A stretch of 64,000 nt of DNA, taken from contig NZ_JAXIVS010000008.1 in the NCBI RefSeq assembly GCF_034259325.1, positions 62,001-126,000 of the forward strand, in the 5' to 3' direction. A program made the position numbers and the translations under genes. Under the pieces are notes generated by a model, which ran no database searches, had not been told where the DNA came from, and saw only the letters and a list, made by a program, of their open reading frames with translations. This DNA is from Hyalangium ruber. Lineage in GTDB: Bacteria; Myxococcota; Myxococcia; Myxococcales; Myxococcaceae. This document shows positions 25,846-34,946 of the stretch, piece after piece (the first letter of the stretch is position 1; each line of letters opens with the position of its first letter).

Positions 25846-27114
25846 TCAGTCGTGATGGATCGGGGCGTTCTGGTAGGCGTTGACGTTAGCCCTGGCGCAG
25901 GCCACGGAGAACCGATGTGTCCCCATCGGCAAAACCCCTGTCACCGGTTGCAGGGACTGAGCAGCCGTGACGGAGAGGACGATGTGGCCCTCTTCCACCC
26001 CGGCCCCTGCGTCGTACAGCCCTCCCCAGCAGCCCGCCACGACTGCCTTGGCGGTATAGGCCGCCGCCATATTGGGCGCGACCGCGGGTAGGGTGTTCCG
26101 GCCTACCCGTGTGCGGAACTTCTGATCGTTGCGATCGGCGGTCAGGTAGTAGTTCTGGAGCTGACCGCAGTTCTGCAGGTTCTGGAGCACCGCTGGGCGC
26201 GGATGGTGGTGGGTATTGTTGTAGCCGCACGAGATGAATGCAGCGCTCGGGCGCAGGCGATTGACGAAGGTCCCCAGGGTTGAACGATCGCTGCCGTGGT
26301 GACTGACCTTCATGGCCAGCACACGCCCATTGGCGTTGTTGGCGGGGTTCAGCTGCTGGGCGATTTGGGTCTCTTGGGTGGATTCGATATCGCCGCCCAT
26401 GTAGTAGCGGAAGTTGTTGAAGCGCACGAGCAGGGCAATGCTCTTCTCATTCTTGGGGTCGACGGCCATGCCCGACTGGAATGGCCCCCCAGCGCCGTGG
26501 ACATATTGATTGACGGCGATGCAGGTGATCGTTGGCGCACCCACCGGTGGCGCGGCACCATGCCAGAGGAGTTCCTGACCCAGGAGCCAGTCCGGATCCT
26601 CCCACCCCGCCCCCTGCATGAGAAGGTTCGTGGTGGAGACGCTCACGTTGGCTGTGACCCGAGTGCGCGCACCGCGGCTGGCAATGGCGGTCAGGTAGTC
26701 GTTGTAGTCCCGTTCCCGCCCAATGATGTTCTGGACGTAGCCTCCTGGACCTCGACTCCTCTTCACGCTGAGCTGCCCAGGCTCTCCTTGATCGAAGATG
26801 AGCGCATTGTCGTACTCAGGAGTGGCGAGAGAGAGAATGCGGCGCAGCCCGCCGAAGTGGTCCGCATCGTAGTGAGTGGCCACGATGACATCGACCTGAT
26901 TGAGGTTGGCGTCGTTGGTGATGTAGTCGTGGACATCATCGCCCTTGCCGAGAGTCCCTCCATCCACCAAGGCGGCTCGCACTTGCGCGACGGCGCCCAC
27001 TCCGACGCCATCGTCTTCCGCGATGATCAGCGTGGAGTCGCCCTGCCCGATGTCGAGGTGATGGATCTCCAGACTCCAGGCCACGGGTTTCCCTCCACCA
27101 GGTGCCTCGACCAT
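25846..27114 (-). CDS. ComEC/Rec2-like metallo-beta-lactamase-fold hydrolase
   Basis: 422 residues without signal peptide. The metallo-beta-lactamase fold is clear: IHHLDIGQGDSTLI at the start, the metal motif HYDADH (in THYDADHFGG), the GGD turn (YYMGGDIES) and SHHGSD. This order matches the C-terminal hydrolase domain of ComEC and stand-alone relatives, which are mostly nucleases or phosphodiesterases, some in defence or DNA uptake. No membrane channel domain is attached. The last about 90 residues are extra. Substrate not deducible. It is convergent with the VWA lipoprotein gene and divergent from OsmC. Confidence 0.9.
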   Translation of the reverse strand: MVEAPGGGKPVAWSLEIHHLDIGQGDSTLIIAEDDGVGVGAVAQVRAALVDGGTLGKGDDVHDYITNDANLNQVDVIVATHYDADHFGGLRRILSLATPEYDNALIFDQGEPGQLSVKRSRGPGGYVQNIIGRERDYNDYLTAIASRGARTRVTANVSVSTTNLLMQGAGWEDPDWLLGQELLWHGAAPPVGAPTITCIAVNQYVHGAGGPFQSGMAVDPKNEKSIALLVRFNNFRYYMGGDIESTQETQIAQQLNPANNANGRVLAMKVSHHGSDRSTLGTFVNRLRPSAAFISCGYNNTHHHPRPAVLQNLQNCGQLQNYYLTADRNDQKFRTRVGRNTLPAVAPNMAAAYTAKAVVAGCWGGLYDAGAGVEEGHIVLSVTAAQSLQPVTGVLPMGTHRFSVACARANVNAYQNAPIHHD

Positions 27115-27290
27115 CTCACCGCCCGTGGGAAGGGGCCAGAAATCTCAAGCCGGACCGCCCGTGTGCGGAGGTGAACCCTCTGGAGGGGAAGGCTCCAGAG
27201 TCTCAGTGACAAGCAGCACTGGGGCTCTACCCTGCGCGAGCACCCGAGGGGCGGGCTCACCGCTCCATCTCTTCATGGGAGACGCAAGAC

Positions 27291-27716
27291 ATGGGAATCA
27301 GCAAGGGCAGCGCGCAGTGGAACGGCGGCCTCAAGGACGGCAAGGGCGTGATGAAGCCCGCCCACGCTCCCGAGGCGCCTTTTTCTCTCGGCACCCGTTT
27401 CGAGGGACAGCAGGGGAGCAACCCCGAGGAGCTCATCGGCGCGGCGCTCTCCGGGTGCTTCTCCATGGCCCTGTCCCTCGGGCTCGAGACGGCGGGCCAC
27501 AAGCCCACGAGCATCAAGACTTCCGCGGACGTGAACCTCGAGAAGCAGGGCGCTGGCTTCGCCATCACCACCATCACGCTCACCTGTGAAGCGAGCGTCC
27601 CCGGTATCAGCGACGATCAGTTCCAGAAGATCGCCGAGGAGACGAAGAAGGGCTGCCCCGTGTCCAAGGCGCTCGCGGGCGTCAACATCACCCTCAAGGC
27701 GTCGCTCGCACGCTGA
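27291..27716 (+). CDS. OsmC/Ohr family peroxidase
   Basis: 141 residues, the usual OsmC length. Both redox cysteines are present: Cys56 in GCFSMAL and Cys122 in KKGCPVSKAL. The family reduces organic hydroperoxides with thiol cofactors in the cytoplasm. The sequence is nearer the OsmC branch (LKDGKGVM, SLGTRFEG) than Ohr. A single gene, divergent from the metallo-beta-lactamase gene and followed by the amidohydrolase operon. Confidence 0.95.
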   Translation: MGISKGSAQWNGGLKDGKGVMKPAHAPEAPFSLGTRFEGQQGSNPEELIGAALSGCFSMALSLGLETAGHKPTSIKTSADVNLEKQGAGFAITTITLTCEASVPGISDDQFQKIAEETKKGCPVSKALAGVNITLKASLAR

Positions 27717-27869
27717 GCCTCTGAAGGGCTGAGACCCGGCGCCGCGTCCTCGACGGGATTCAAACCCGTGGGGGAGGGGTGCCGGGGAGGGATGCATCAC
27801 CCACCGCATGGCCAGTCCACCCGGTGGGGCTCGGGCCTGATATGCTGGGGCGAGTTCTCTGCCACCGCC

Positions 27870-28676
27870 ATGACCGATCCCGTGCCCCACCGCTGGCTGG
27901 AGCCAGACGAGTCCCCTTCCTTCAGCGCGCACAACCTCGACGGCGCATCCCCCTGCGTGCTGCTGTGTGATCATGCGAGCAACCGCGTCCCTCGGCGTCT
28001 GGCCGAGCTGGGGTTGCCTGCCTCGGAGCTCGGGCGCCACATCGCCTGGGATCTCGGCGCGAAAGGCGTGGCGCTCGAGCTGTCCCGGTTGCTCGATGCG
28101 CCGCTGCTCATGAGCGGCTACTCCCGGCTGGTCATCGACTGCAACCGCCCCCTGGCCGCGCGTGGCTCCATCCCCGAGACCAGTGACGGCACCGTCATCA
28201 CCGCCAACCAGGCCCTGCCTGCCGAGGAGCGCGCCGCGCGCGCGGCGGCGCTCTTCCACCCGTACCATGATGCCATCCGCGCACTGCTCGACCGACGCCA
28301 GGCCGAGGCGCGTCCCACCCTGCTCGTCAGCGTCCACAGCTTCACCGATCGCTTCGGCGGCAAGAGCCGCCCCTGGCACGTGGGCCTCGCCTATCACCGA
28401 GACAGGCAGGTGGGTCCCGCCCTGATCCGCGCGCTCCGTCGCGAGCCTGAATTGTGCGTCGGCGACAACGAGCCCTATGCCGTCAGTGATGACTCCGACT
28501 ACTCCATTCCCGTGCATGGGGAGCGTCGCGGCCTGCCCTGCACCCTGATCGAGATGCGCCAGGACCTTCTCGGCGACGAGCACGCCCAGCACCGCTGGGC
28601 CCAGCGGCTCGCGGACGCGCTGCGCGCGGTGCTTCCGGAAGTGTTGGCCCCTCCTGCCAGAGAGAGTGCCTCATGA
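27870..28676 (+). CDS. N-formylglutamate amidohydrolase family protein
   Basis: 268 residues from the ATG at 27870; the open frame upstream lacks a ribosome site and good codon use. Family motifs: LLCDHASNRVP, SRLVIDCNRPL, SVHSFTDRF and the C-terminal EMRQDLL. The founding enzyme releases formate from N-formyl-L-glutamate in histidine breakdown. No other histidine-utilisation gene is nearby, so the substrate may be another N-acyl or amide compound. It starts an operon: its stop overlaps the isochorismatase start by four bases (ATGA). Confidence 0.92.
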   Translation: MTDPVPHRWLEPDESPSFSAHNLDGASPCVLLCDHASNRVPRRLAELGLPASELGRHIAWDLGAKGVALELSRLLDAPLLMSGYSRLVIDCNRPLAARGSIPETSDGTVITANQALPAEERAARAAALFHPYHDAIRALLDRRQAEARPTLLVSVHSFTDRFGGKSRPWHVGLAYHRDRQVGPALIRALRREPELCVGDNEPYAVSDDSDYSIPVHGERRGLPCTLIEMRQDLLGDEHAQHRWAQRLADALRAVLPEVLAPPARESAS

Positions 28677-29371
28677 AGCCCGTGTACCTGCCTCCCATTG
28701 ACGCCGAGGGTGGGGCCTACCGCGAGCGCTCCATCGAACCGCGCCGCACGGCACTGCTCAACATCGACATGCAGAACATGGAGGTGTCGCGGGAGATTCG
28801 CGACCGCGCCCGGCAGCCGGGGACTCCCGAGAGCCGCAAGGCCAGCTACTACGAGCGCGTCGAGCGCCTGGTCATCCCCAACCAGCAGCGCCTGCAGGCG
28901 GCGGCTCGCAAGGCGGGCCTCGAGGTCATCTTCACGACGATCGAGAGCCTGACGCGCGATGGGCGTGATCGCAGCCTCGATCATAAGATCTCCCGGCTGC
29001 ACGCTCCCAAGGGCTCTTGGGAGGGGAGGGTGATCGACGAGGTAGCGCCCGTCGGAGACGAGATCATCATCCCCAAGACGTCCTCCGGCATCTTCAACTC
29101 GACCAACATCGAGTACGTGCTGCGCAACCTCGGCATCGAGTACCTGATCGTCTATGGGGTGCTGACGGACCAATGCGTCGAGTCCGCCATCCGAGACGCC
29201 GCGGACCGAGGTTTCATGGTCACGCAGATCGAGGACTGCTGCGCCAGCTATACGCCCGAGCAGCACGAGCACTCGATCCACGCGATGAAGGGCCACTACT
29301 GCCGGACCCGGAGCACCGACGAGATGATCGCGGAGTTGGAACGACTGACAACAGGCGCGCAGGTCGCCTGA
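28673..29371 (+). CDS. Isochorismatase-type cysteine hydrolase
   Basis: 232 residues. The catalytic triad of the family is visible: Asp32 (LLNIDMQNM), Lys135 (IIPKTSSGIF) and Cys168 (LTDQCVESA). Such enzymes cleave amides like nicotinamide, N-carbamoylsarcosine, biuret or ureidoacrylate, or the ester of isochorismate. Middle gene of the three-gene operon, overlapping the amidohydrolase by ATGA and 15 bases before the ligase. The neighbours suggest amide or formamide catabolism (inference). Confidence 0.94.
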   Translation: MKPVYLPPIDAEGGAYRERSIEPRRTALLNIDMQNMEVSREIRDRARQPGTPESRKASYYERVERLVIPNQQRLQAAARKAGLEVIFTTIESLTRDGRDRSLDHKISRLHAPKGSWEGRVIDEVAPVGDEIIIPKTSSGIFNSTNIEYVLRNLGIEYLIVYGVLTDQCVESAIRDAADRGFMVTQIEDCCASYTPEQHEHSIHAMKGHYCRTRSTDEMIAELERLTTGAQVA

Positions 29372-29386
29372 GAGGCAGGGACGATC

Positions 29387-30721
29387 ATGATCACCGAGCT
29401 CAAGCTCACCCCCGGCGAGCCCTTGCTCATGCTGGCGTGCAACGATCTCAGCGGAGTCACCCGAGGTCGCGCGGTTCCAGCCTCCGAGCGTGACGCCTAT
29501 CTGGAGAAGGGGGTGGGCTGGGTGCCAGCGGATCAGGCGCTCACGCCCTTCGACGTCATCGCCGACCCGAACCCCTGGGGCTCGGAGGGGGACCTGCGCC
29601 TCAAGCCCGACCCTGCCGCGGAGGTCCGGGTCTCGCTGTGGCCGGATGCCACCCCGCTGCACTACATGCTGTGCGACATCGTCCACACGGACGGCTCCGC
29701 CTGGGACTCGTGCGCACGGACCTACCTGCGGCGAGCGCTCGCGGAGCTGGAGTCCGTGGCGGGGCTCAGGCTCAAGGTCGCCTTCGAGCACGAGTTCATG
29801 CTGGTGGACCAGGCGCCTCCTGGGCCGGCGTTCTCCCTGCGTGCGCTGAGGGCAGAGGATGCGCTGGGCAGCCAGATCATCGCGGCGCTTTACCAGGCCC
29901 AGCAACAACCCGAGATGTTCCTGCCCGAGTACGGGGCGGGCCAGTTCGAGGTGCTGTGCCGCCCAGCCGAGGCCCTCGCGGCAGCGGACCGGGCTGTCTT
30001 CGTGCGCGACATCTGCCGCGAGGTCGCCGCACGCCTGGGCAAGCGCATTACCTTTGCCCCCAAGCTCAACCCCCAGGGGGTGGGTAACGGCGTGCATATC
30101 CACTTCAGTCTGTGGAACCGGGAAGGCCAGCCGGTGAGCTACGAGGCGAAGGGGCCTGGTGGACTGAGCACGGTGGCGGGCCGCTTCGCCGCGGGTGTGC
30201 TGGCGCACTTGCCTGCGCTGTGCGCGCTGACCGCGCCGAGTGTTGCCTCCTACCTGCGCCTGATGCCGCACCACTGGAGCGCGGCGTACACGTGCCTGGG
30301 CTACCGCAACCGGGAGGCCGCGGTGCGCATCTGCCCGGTGGAGGATCGTCCGGGCGTCGATGTGTCACGCCAGTTCAACCTGGAGTACCGGCCGGCGGAT
30401 GCGACCGCCTGCCCGTACATCGCGCTGGGGGCCCTGGTGTACGCGGGGCTGGATGGGATTCGACGCGAGCTGGCGGTGCCCCCGCTCGTCAACGGCGATC
30501 CCTCTGAGCTGACCGAGGCCGAGCGCGAGCGCGTGGGTGCCCGTCGGCTGCCCGCCTCGCTGCCCGAGGCGCTCTCGGCCCTGGAGGCTGATGCGACGCT
30601 GAGCAACAGCTTCTCCAGGGATCTGCTGGCCTGCTACCTGTCGCTCAAGCGCACCGAGCTGAAGGCCGTGGCGGGGCTGGAGCCCGCGGCGCTCTGTCGG
30701 CGCTACGCTGACGTCTATTGA
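29387..30721 (+). CDS. Glutamine synthetase family ligase (GlnA-like/PuuA-like)
   Basis: 444 residues. The N-terminal beta-grasp part is shorter than in GlnA; the catalytic domain has AFEHEFML, the nucleotide-binding GNGVHIHFS segment, then RLMPHHWSAAY and FNLEYRPADATACPY. This pattern fits the gamma-glutamylamine ligases or GS-like proteins rather than housekeeping glutamine synthetase; the adenylylation Tyr loop is not seen. It likely joins glutamate to an amine with ATP. Last gene of the operon with amidohydrolase and isochorismatase. Confidence 0.9.
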   Translation: MITELKLTPGEPLLMLACNDLSGVTRGRAVPASERDAYLEKGVGWVPADQALTPFDVIADPNPWGSEGDLRLKPDPAAEVRVSLWPDATPLHYMLCDIVHTDGSAWDSCARTYLRRALAELESVAGLRLKVAFEHEFMLVDQAPPGPAFSLRALRAEDALGSQIIAALYQAQQQPEMFLPEYGAGQFEVLCRPAEALAAADRAVFVRDICREVAARLGKRITFAPKLNPQGVGNGVHIHFSLWNREGQPVSYEAKGPGGLSTVAGRFAAGVLAHLPALCALTAPSVASYLRLMPHHWSAAYTCLGYRNREAAVRICPVEDRPGVDVSRQFNLEYRPADATACPYIALGALVYAGLDGIRRELAVPPLVNGDPSELTEAERERVGARRLPASLPEALSALEADATLSNSFSRDLLACYLSLKRTELKAVAGLEPAALCRRYADVY

Positions 30722-30774
30722 GAGCGCAGCAGAAGCGTTGCCGCGCCGCATTCTGGAGAAGGGGGAGTGGTGTC

Positions 30775-31575
30775 ATGCGTTCAATCGTCGTGCTTCTGGG
30801 GCTGCTGGTCCTGGTTGGATCCTCCCAGGCCGAGGCTGGGAACCCCGTCGCGCTCATCTGGAAGGGGGCGAAGAGCAAGGCAGAGGCCGAGGCCCAGAGG
30901 TCCGCCTGGGACGGCATTAACAACCTGCTCGCCAAGACGGGCTTCGTCCTCGCGGAGGGCCATCCCCGGCTCATCGAGAGCAAGACGTTGCCCGGACTCA
31001 AGCCCGGCTTCTGGGTGTGGCTCCTCGGCGTCTGCCCCTCCGACGAGGCGGGCTCGCTCCTGGAGCAGATCAAGGTGCTCTCCCCGGAGACCTACTCGCG
31101 CGAGGTGAAGGTCTCCGCGAAGATGCTGGCGTGTCCCAGTAAGGAAGGTCCTGCGCTGGAGGCCCGGAACGAGCGCCTCAAGCTGCCCGACGGCGCCACC
31201 CTGCGCGTCATCACCCACGAGGAGAGCCACACGCCCGAAGAGGACGAGGGCGGGGACTCCTATACGCGGACCCAGTACTACTTCGTCCTGGTGGGCAAGG
31301 GTGGAGACGTGCTCGGTTGGGACAACGTGGTGGGCGAGGAGGACGTCACCGGGGATCCGCGCAATGGCCCCATGGCCTTCCGCTGCGAGGTTACCGGCAT
31401 CAAGGCCTCGGGCGGCAGCACGCTGGTGTTGACCCGCCAGTGTAGAGCGGGCGTCGCGGAGTGCGGCTCGGTCGTGGGGGCGGATGAGGTCACCCCCGTG
31501 ACGGTGAAGGGAACGTCTGTCTCCGCCGGCACCACGAAGCGTGAGAACGAGGAGCGCGAGGACTGCTCCGAATGA
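30775..31575 (+). CDS. Secreted hypothetical protein
   Basis: 266 residues from the ATG at 30775 (GGGGGAG upstream). Signal peptide SIVVLLGLLVLVGSSQAEA. The mature part begins with a domain like SPOR or cell-envelope repeats (VALIWKGAKSKAEAEAQRSAWDG) and continues with an unassigned beta-rich region; Cys residues are present in CRAGVAECGS. Function unknown. Its stop overlaps the start of the DUF1304 gene by four bases, so these two and the P450 are probably one transcript. Confidence 0.85.
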   Translation: MRSIVVLLGLLVLVGSSQAEAGNPVALIWKGAKSKAEAEAQRSAWDGINNLLAKTGFVLAEGHPRLIESKTLPGLKPGFWVWLLGVCPSDEAGSLLEQIKVLSPETYSREVKVSAKMLACPSKEGPALEARNERLKLPDGATLRVITHEESHTPEEDEGGDSYTRTQYYFVLVGKGGDVLGWDNVVGEEDVTGDPRNGPMAFRCEVTGIKASGGSTLVLTRQCRAGVAECGSVVGADEVTPVTVKGTSVSAGTTKRENEEREDCSE

Positions 31576-31973
31576 GCGGGACGATGATGAGAATCCTCCT
31601 CAACGTGCTCACGGGCGTGATTGCCCTGCTGCACCTCTGGTTCCTGACCCTGGAGATGTTCCTCTGGCAGACGCCCTTGGGGCTGAGGACCTTCCAACGC
31701 ACGCCGGAGCAGGCTCGGGACGCGGCGGTACTGGCCGCCAATCAAGGTCTCTACAATGGCTTCCTCGCCGCCGGGCTGATCTGGAGCTTGCTCATTGGCG
31801 AGGTGCGCTGGGCCCTCCGTGTGCGCGCCTTCTTCCTGGGCTGCGTGCTCGTGGCTGGCATTTATGGAGGCGTGACGGCCCAGCGCACCATCCTGGTGGT
31901 GCAGGCGCTGCCAGCGCTCGTGGCCCTCATCGTTCTGGTGGTTCATCAGCGCACCGTCTCGCGGGAAGGCTGA
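31572..31973 (+). CDS. DUF1304 family membrane protein
   Basis: 133 residues with four hydrophobic helices and the family signatures LHLWFLTLEMFLWQTP and NQGLYNGFLAAGL. Function of DUF1304 proteins is not established. Overlaps the preceding gene (ATGA) and is one base from the P450 ATG. Confidence 0.93.
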   Translation: MSGTMMRILLNVLTGVIALLHLWFLTLEMFLWQTPLGLRTFQRTPEQARDAAVLAANQGLYNGFLAAGLIWSLLIGEVRWALRVRAFFLGCVLVAGIYGGVTAQRTILVVQALPALVALIVLVVHQRTVSREG

Positions 31974-31974
31974 G

Positions 31975-33384
31975 ATGCCCGACTCCACGATGGGGACTCC
32001 AGGCGTCGGACAGCGGCTGCCGCCCCGAGTGCCTGGGCTGCCACTGGTGGGGAACCTCCCCAGGCTGCTCGCGCAGCGCTTCGACTTCCTGGAGGAGGCA
32101 CGGCGTCAGGCCGGCGAGCTCTTCCTCCTGGACCTGGGCCTCGGCAAGGCCGTCGCCCTGTGCCATCCCCGGCACGCCCAGCACGTCCTCGTGGATCGCG
32201 CGCGCAACTACACCAAGGGCGGTCCCATGTGGGACTCCATCCGGAGCTTTCTGGGCAATGGCCTGCCCGTGAGCGAGGGGGAGTTCTGGAAGCGTCAGCG
32301 GCGGATGATCCAGCCCGCGTTTCATCACCAGCGGCTCGTCTCGCTCATCGGGGAGATGGTCGAGGCCATCGATGCTTGCCTCGAGGAGGCGTGGGAGCCA
32401 GCAGCCAGAACGGGGGAACCCTTCGATGCCGCGAAGGCCTTCACCCGCGTGACGATGAACGTGCTGGTGCGCGCCCTCTTCGGCAGCGGTCTGGAGCCAA
32501 GGGAGACGGAGCAGGTGGCGCAGGCGTTCACCTACGTGAACGCCTACATGATGAAGGGGCTGGTGACGAACTCCCTTCCCCCGTGGGTCCCCGTTCCGGG
32601 CCGCGCCCGGTACCGCGAGGCCATTCGCACCATCGACGAGATTGTCTTCCAGGTTCTGGCTCGCGGGCGGCGGAGCGCCGATACGGGCGACAGCCTGATC
32701 TCCCTGCTGCTCCATGCGACGGATGAGGAGACCGGCAAGCAGATGACGGACGCGCAGCTGCGCGATGAGGCGGTGGCGCTCTTCGTCGCGGGGTACGAGA
32801 CCACCGCCGCGAGCATGGCGTGGGCGTTCCACTTCCTCTCCGTGCAGCCTGAGACCGCACAGCGGCTCCATGCCGAGGTGGATGCGGTGCTCGGTTCGCG
32901 CAAGCCTGGGTTCGAAGACCTGCGGCAGCTGACCTACACGCGGGGCGTGCTTCAGGAGGCCCTGCGCATGTACCCACCCTCGTACTGGATCCCCCGCACC
33001 GCCGAGGAGGACGACGAGCTCGACGGCTACCGGATCCCCGCTGGCACTCAGATGGCGGTGCTCACCTACGTGCTGCACCACCACCCGGAGATCTGGGAAT
33101 CACCCCAGCGCTTCGAGCCAGAGCGCTTCACTCCCGAGCGCTCCGCCGGGCGCCACAAGCACGCCTGGATTCCGTTCGGCTCGGGGCAACGGCAGTGCAT
33201 CGGCAAGGAGTTCTCGCTCATGGAGGGCCAGCTCATCCTCGCCCGGGTGGCCCAGCGCTTCCAGGCCTCGGCCATTGCCGGGCGAATGCCTCAGGTGCAG
33301 CTTGGCGGCAGCCTCAACACCCGGAATGGCGTCTGGGTGCGGCTGAAGCAGCGCCAGGCGAGAGTATCCGTCCCGCTCGACTAG
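31975..33384 (+). CDS. Cytochrome P450 (CYP4/CYP102-like)
   Basis: 469 residues. Oxygen-binding I helix AGYETT, ExxR motif in LQEALRMYPP, PERF, and the heme loop FGSGQRQCIG with Cys408 as axial ligand. The proline-rich hinge PPRVPGLPLVGN after the start is as in eukaryotic-type microsomal P450s, but no membrane anchor is seen. Likely a fatty-acid or terpenoid hydroxylase. No redox partner is adjacent. The TAG stop overlaps the stop of the convergent TerB gene in one CTAG. Confidence 0.96.
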   Translation: MPDSTMGTPGVGQRLPPRVPGLPLVGNLPRLLAQRFDFLEEARRQAGELFLLDLGLGKAVALCHPRHAQHVLVDRARNYTKGGPMWDSIRSFLGNGLPVSEGEFWKRQRRMIQPAFHHQRLVSLIGEMVEAIDACLEEAWEPAARTGEPFDAAKAFTRVTMNVLVRALFGSGLEPRETEQVAQAFTYVNAYMMKGLVTNSLPPWVPVPGRARYREAIRTIDEIVFQVLARGRRSADTGDSLISLLLHATDEETGKQMTDAQLRDEAVALFVAGYETTAASMAWAFHFLSVQPETAQRLHAEVDAVLGSRKPGFEDLRQLTYTRGVLQEALRMYPPSYWIPRTAEEDDELDGYRIPAGTQMAVLTYVLHHHPEIWESPQRFEPERFTPERSAGRHKHAWIPFGSGQRQCIGKEFSLMEGQLILARVAQRFQASAIAGRMPQVQLGGSLNTRNGVWVRLKQRQARVSVPLD

Positions 33385-33809
33385 CTCAGTTTCTCCATGA
33401 TCTCGCGCTCGCGCTGCTCGAGCTTGATCGAGGCGAGCGTCCAGTCGATGAGTTCGTCGGCGACCGACACGTCGATCCCGAAGGCGCTGGCGGCCTCCTT
33501 GACCGACGCGCGCTCCTGGGGCGCGATCTCGCCGTCGGCGCACGCCACCTCGACGAGCATGCGAAGCAGGGAGACGCGCAGCTCGCGGATCTCGATCTTG
33601 CTGACGATGTCGGTGAGGCGGCTGGGCTTCTGGAACTCCTTCTCGATGAGTGCGGCGACATGCTCGTCGCGGGGCGACAGGCCGACGCCCGCCACCACGT
33701 CATCGAGCTGCTGGCGCTCATCCTCGGTGATGCGGCCATCGCTCGCCGCTACGTTGGCCATGGCCTGCACGAACGCCAGCAATTGCTCCTGGGGGTACTC
33801 GCGCGACAT
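33381..33809 (-). CDS. TerB-like tellurite resistance domain protein
   Basis: 142 residues, all-helical. Two homologous helical units, each with an acidic metal-site segment: ANVAASDGRITEDERQQL and EVACADGEIAPQERASV. This is the TerB/DjlA N-terminal domain pattern (DGxI--E). Function is often metal-linked stress response; no other ter genes are nearby. Single gene with no visible partner. Confidence 0.92.
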   Translation of the reverse strand: MSREYPQEQLLAFVQAMANVAASDGRITEDERQQLDDVVAGVGLSPRDEHVAALIEKEFQKPSRLTDIVSKIEIRELRVSLLRMLVEVACADGEIAPQERASVKEAASAFGIDVSVADELIDWTLASIKLEQREREIMEKLS

Positions 33810-33920
33810 ATCGTCTCCTGGGCGGGCTGCTCGGTGGCGCAGGATAGTGGGCGCTCGCGAGGACCGGAAACGGTTTCCTCCGGGTGCGCTCCCCGAGTAC
33901 GCCGCGCGACAACTTCACGC

Positions 33921-34847
33921 TCACGGCGCTGCCTGAGCGTCTGCTGTGCGAGCCCAGGTCCGCACCACCTCGATGAAACGTCGCAGCCGCGCTGGGTAGA
34001 AGTGGGCGTGCGGGTACACCAGCCACACGGGCAGCGCCTGCGCATGCCAGTCCGGCACCAGATGCACCAGGCGGCCTTCGGCAAGGTCATCGGCCACCAG
34101 CCAGGACGACATGATGCAGGCCCCGGTGCCTTCCAGCGCGGCGGTGCGCATCGCGTAGAGGCTGTCGGTGGCAAGGCGCGGGCGGATGGGCAGCACCTGC
34201 CGCCGGCCGTCCAGGTGGGTGAGGGCCACCTCGTCGCGGTAGAAGGTGCTGAGCGCCAGCCACGGCAGGCTCGCCAATGCCGAAGGTTCTTCGGGCGCCT
34301 TGCGTCGGCCGAGCAATGCAGGCGAGGCCACGACGATGCGTGGAATCTCCGACAACCTCCAGGCCACCAGCGAGGCATCGCGCAGCTCGCCGACCTGGAT
34401 CGCGCAGTCGACACCCGCCCCGATGAAGTCGTGAAACTCGTCACGCAGCAGCCATTCGATCGAAACCTTCGGATGCTCGCGCAAGTAGCGAGCCATCGGC
34501 GCGCATAGCCGCACCTGCCCGAGCGCATGCGGCACCACCACACGAAGCAGGCCTTCAGGCTCGTCCTTCGTGCCCCGGACGTCCGCCTCGAACGCGGCCC
34601 AGCCTTCCAGCAACGCCTTGGCGCGGTCGTAGCAGCGTTCACCGTCCTTGGTGAGCTTCATCTCGTGGGTGGAGCGCTGCAGCAGCCGCACGCCGAAGAA
34701 GTGCTCCAACGCCTGCAGCCGGCGGCTGATCGTCGGCTGCGTCGTGTGCAACTGGACCGCCGCGGCGGACAAGCTGCCGGCCTCGACGATGCGCACGAAG
34801 GTCTGCATCAGCGCGATCCGGTCGGTTGAGGCGGATTCTCGTCCCAT
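33921..34847 (-). CDS. LysR family transcriptional regulator
   Basis: 308 residues from the ATG at 34847; another ATG at 34865 is possible. N-terminal winged HTH (about 10-66) with VRIVEAGSLSAAAVQLHTTQPTIS in character, and the substrate-binding domain after about 95. It is divergent from an MFS gene, the usual layout for LysR with its target. A 15-bp ATAC-N7-GTAT box overlaps the start codon, which suggests autoregulation. The gene and its MFS neighbour look closer to beta/gamma-proteobacterial forms than the surroundings (inference from sequence character). Confidence 0.94.
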   Translation of the reverse strand: MGRESASTDRIALMQTFVRIVEAGSLSAAAVQLHTTQPTISRRLQALEHFFGVRLLQRSTHEMKLTKDGERCYDRAKALLEGWAAFEADVRGTKDEPEGLLRVVVPHALGQVRLCAPMARYLREHPKVSIEWLLRDEFHDFIGAGVDCAIQVGELRDASLVAWRLSEIPRIVVASPALLGRRKAPEEPSALASLPWLALSTFYRDEVALTHLDGRRQVLPIRPRLATDSLYAMRTAALEGTGACIMSSWLVADDLAEGRLVHLVPDWHAQALPVWLVYPHAHFYPARLRRFIEVVRTWARTADAQAAP

Positions 34848-34860
34848 ACGGACCGCGTAT
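34846..34860. promoter_or_regulatory. LysR-type binding box
   Basis: ATAC-N7-GTAT, a perfect 15-bp interrupted palindrome with the T-N11-A core of LysR sites. It overlaps the LysR start codon and lies in the gap to the divergent MFS gene. Confidence 0.65.
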
Positions 34861-34946
34861 AGCAATTGTGCGGACCGGACCTCTACAGGAGCGGATGGGC
34901 ACTGAGCACACTGAGGCTACGTCTGGATGCCTGCCAGGAGCCGCAC

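Noticed and set aside
27745-27771. Sequence resembling a tRNA T-arm (GGATTCAAACCC or its complement)
   Set aside because: No acceptor stem, D-arm or anticodon arm can be built around it; it is a short chance stem-loop after the OsmC gene.
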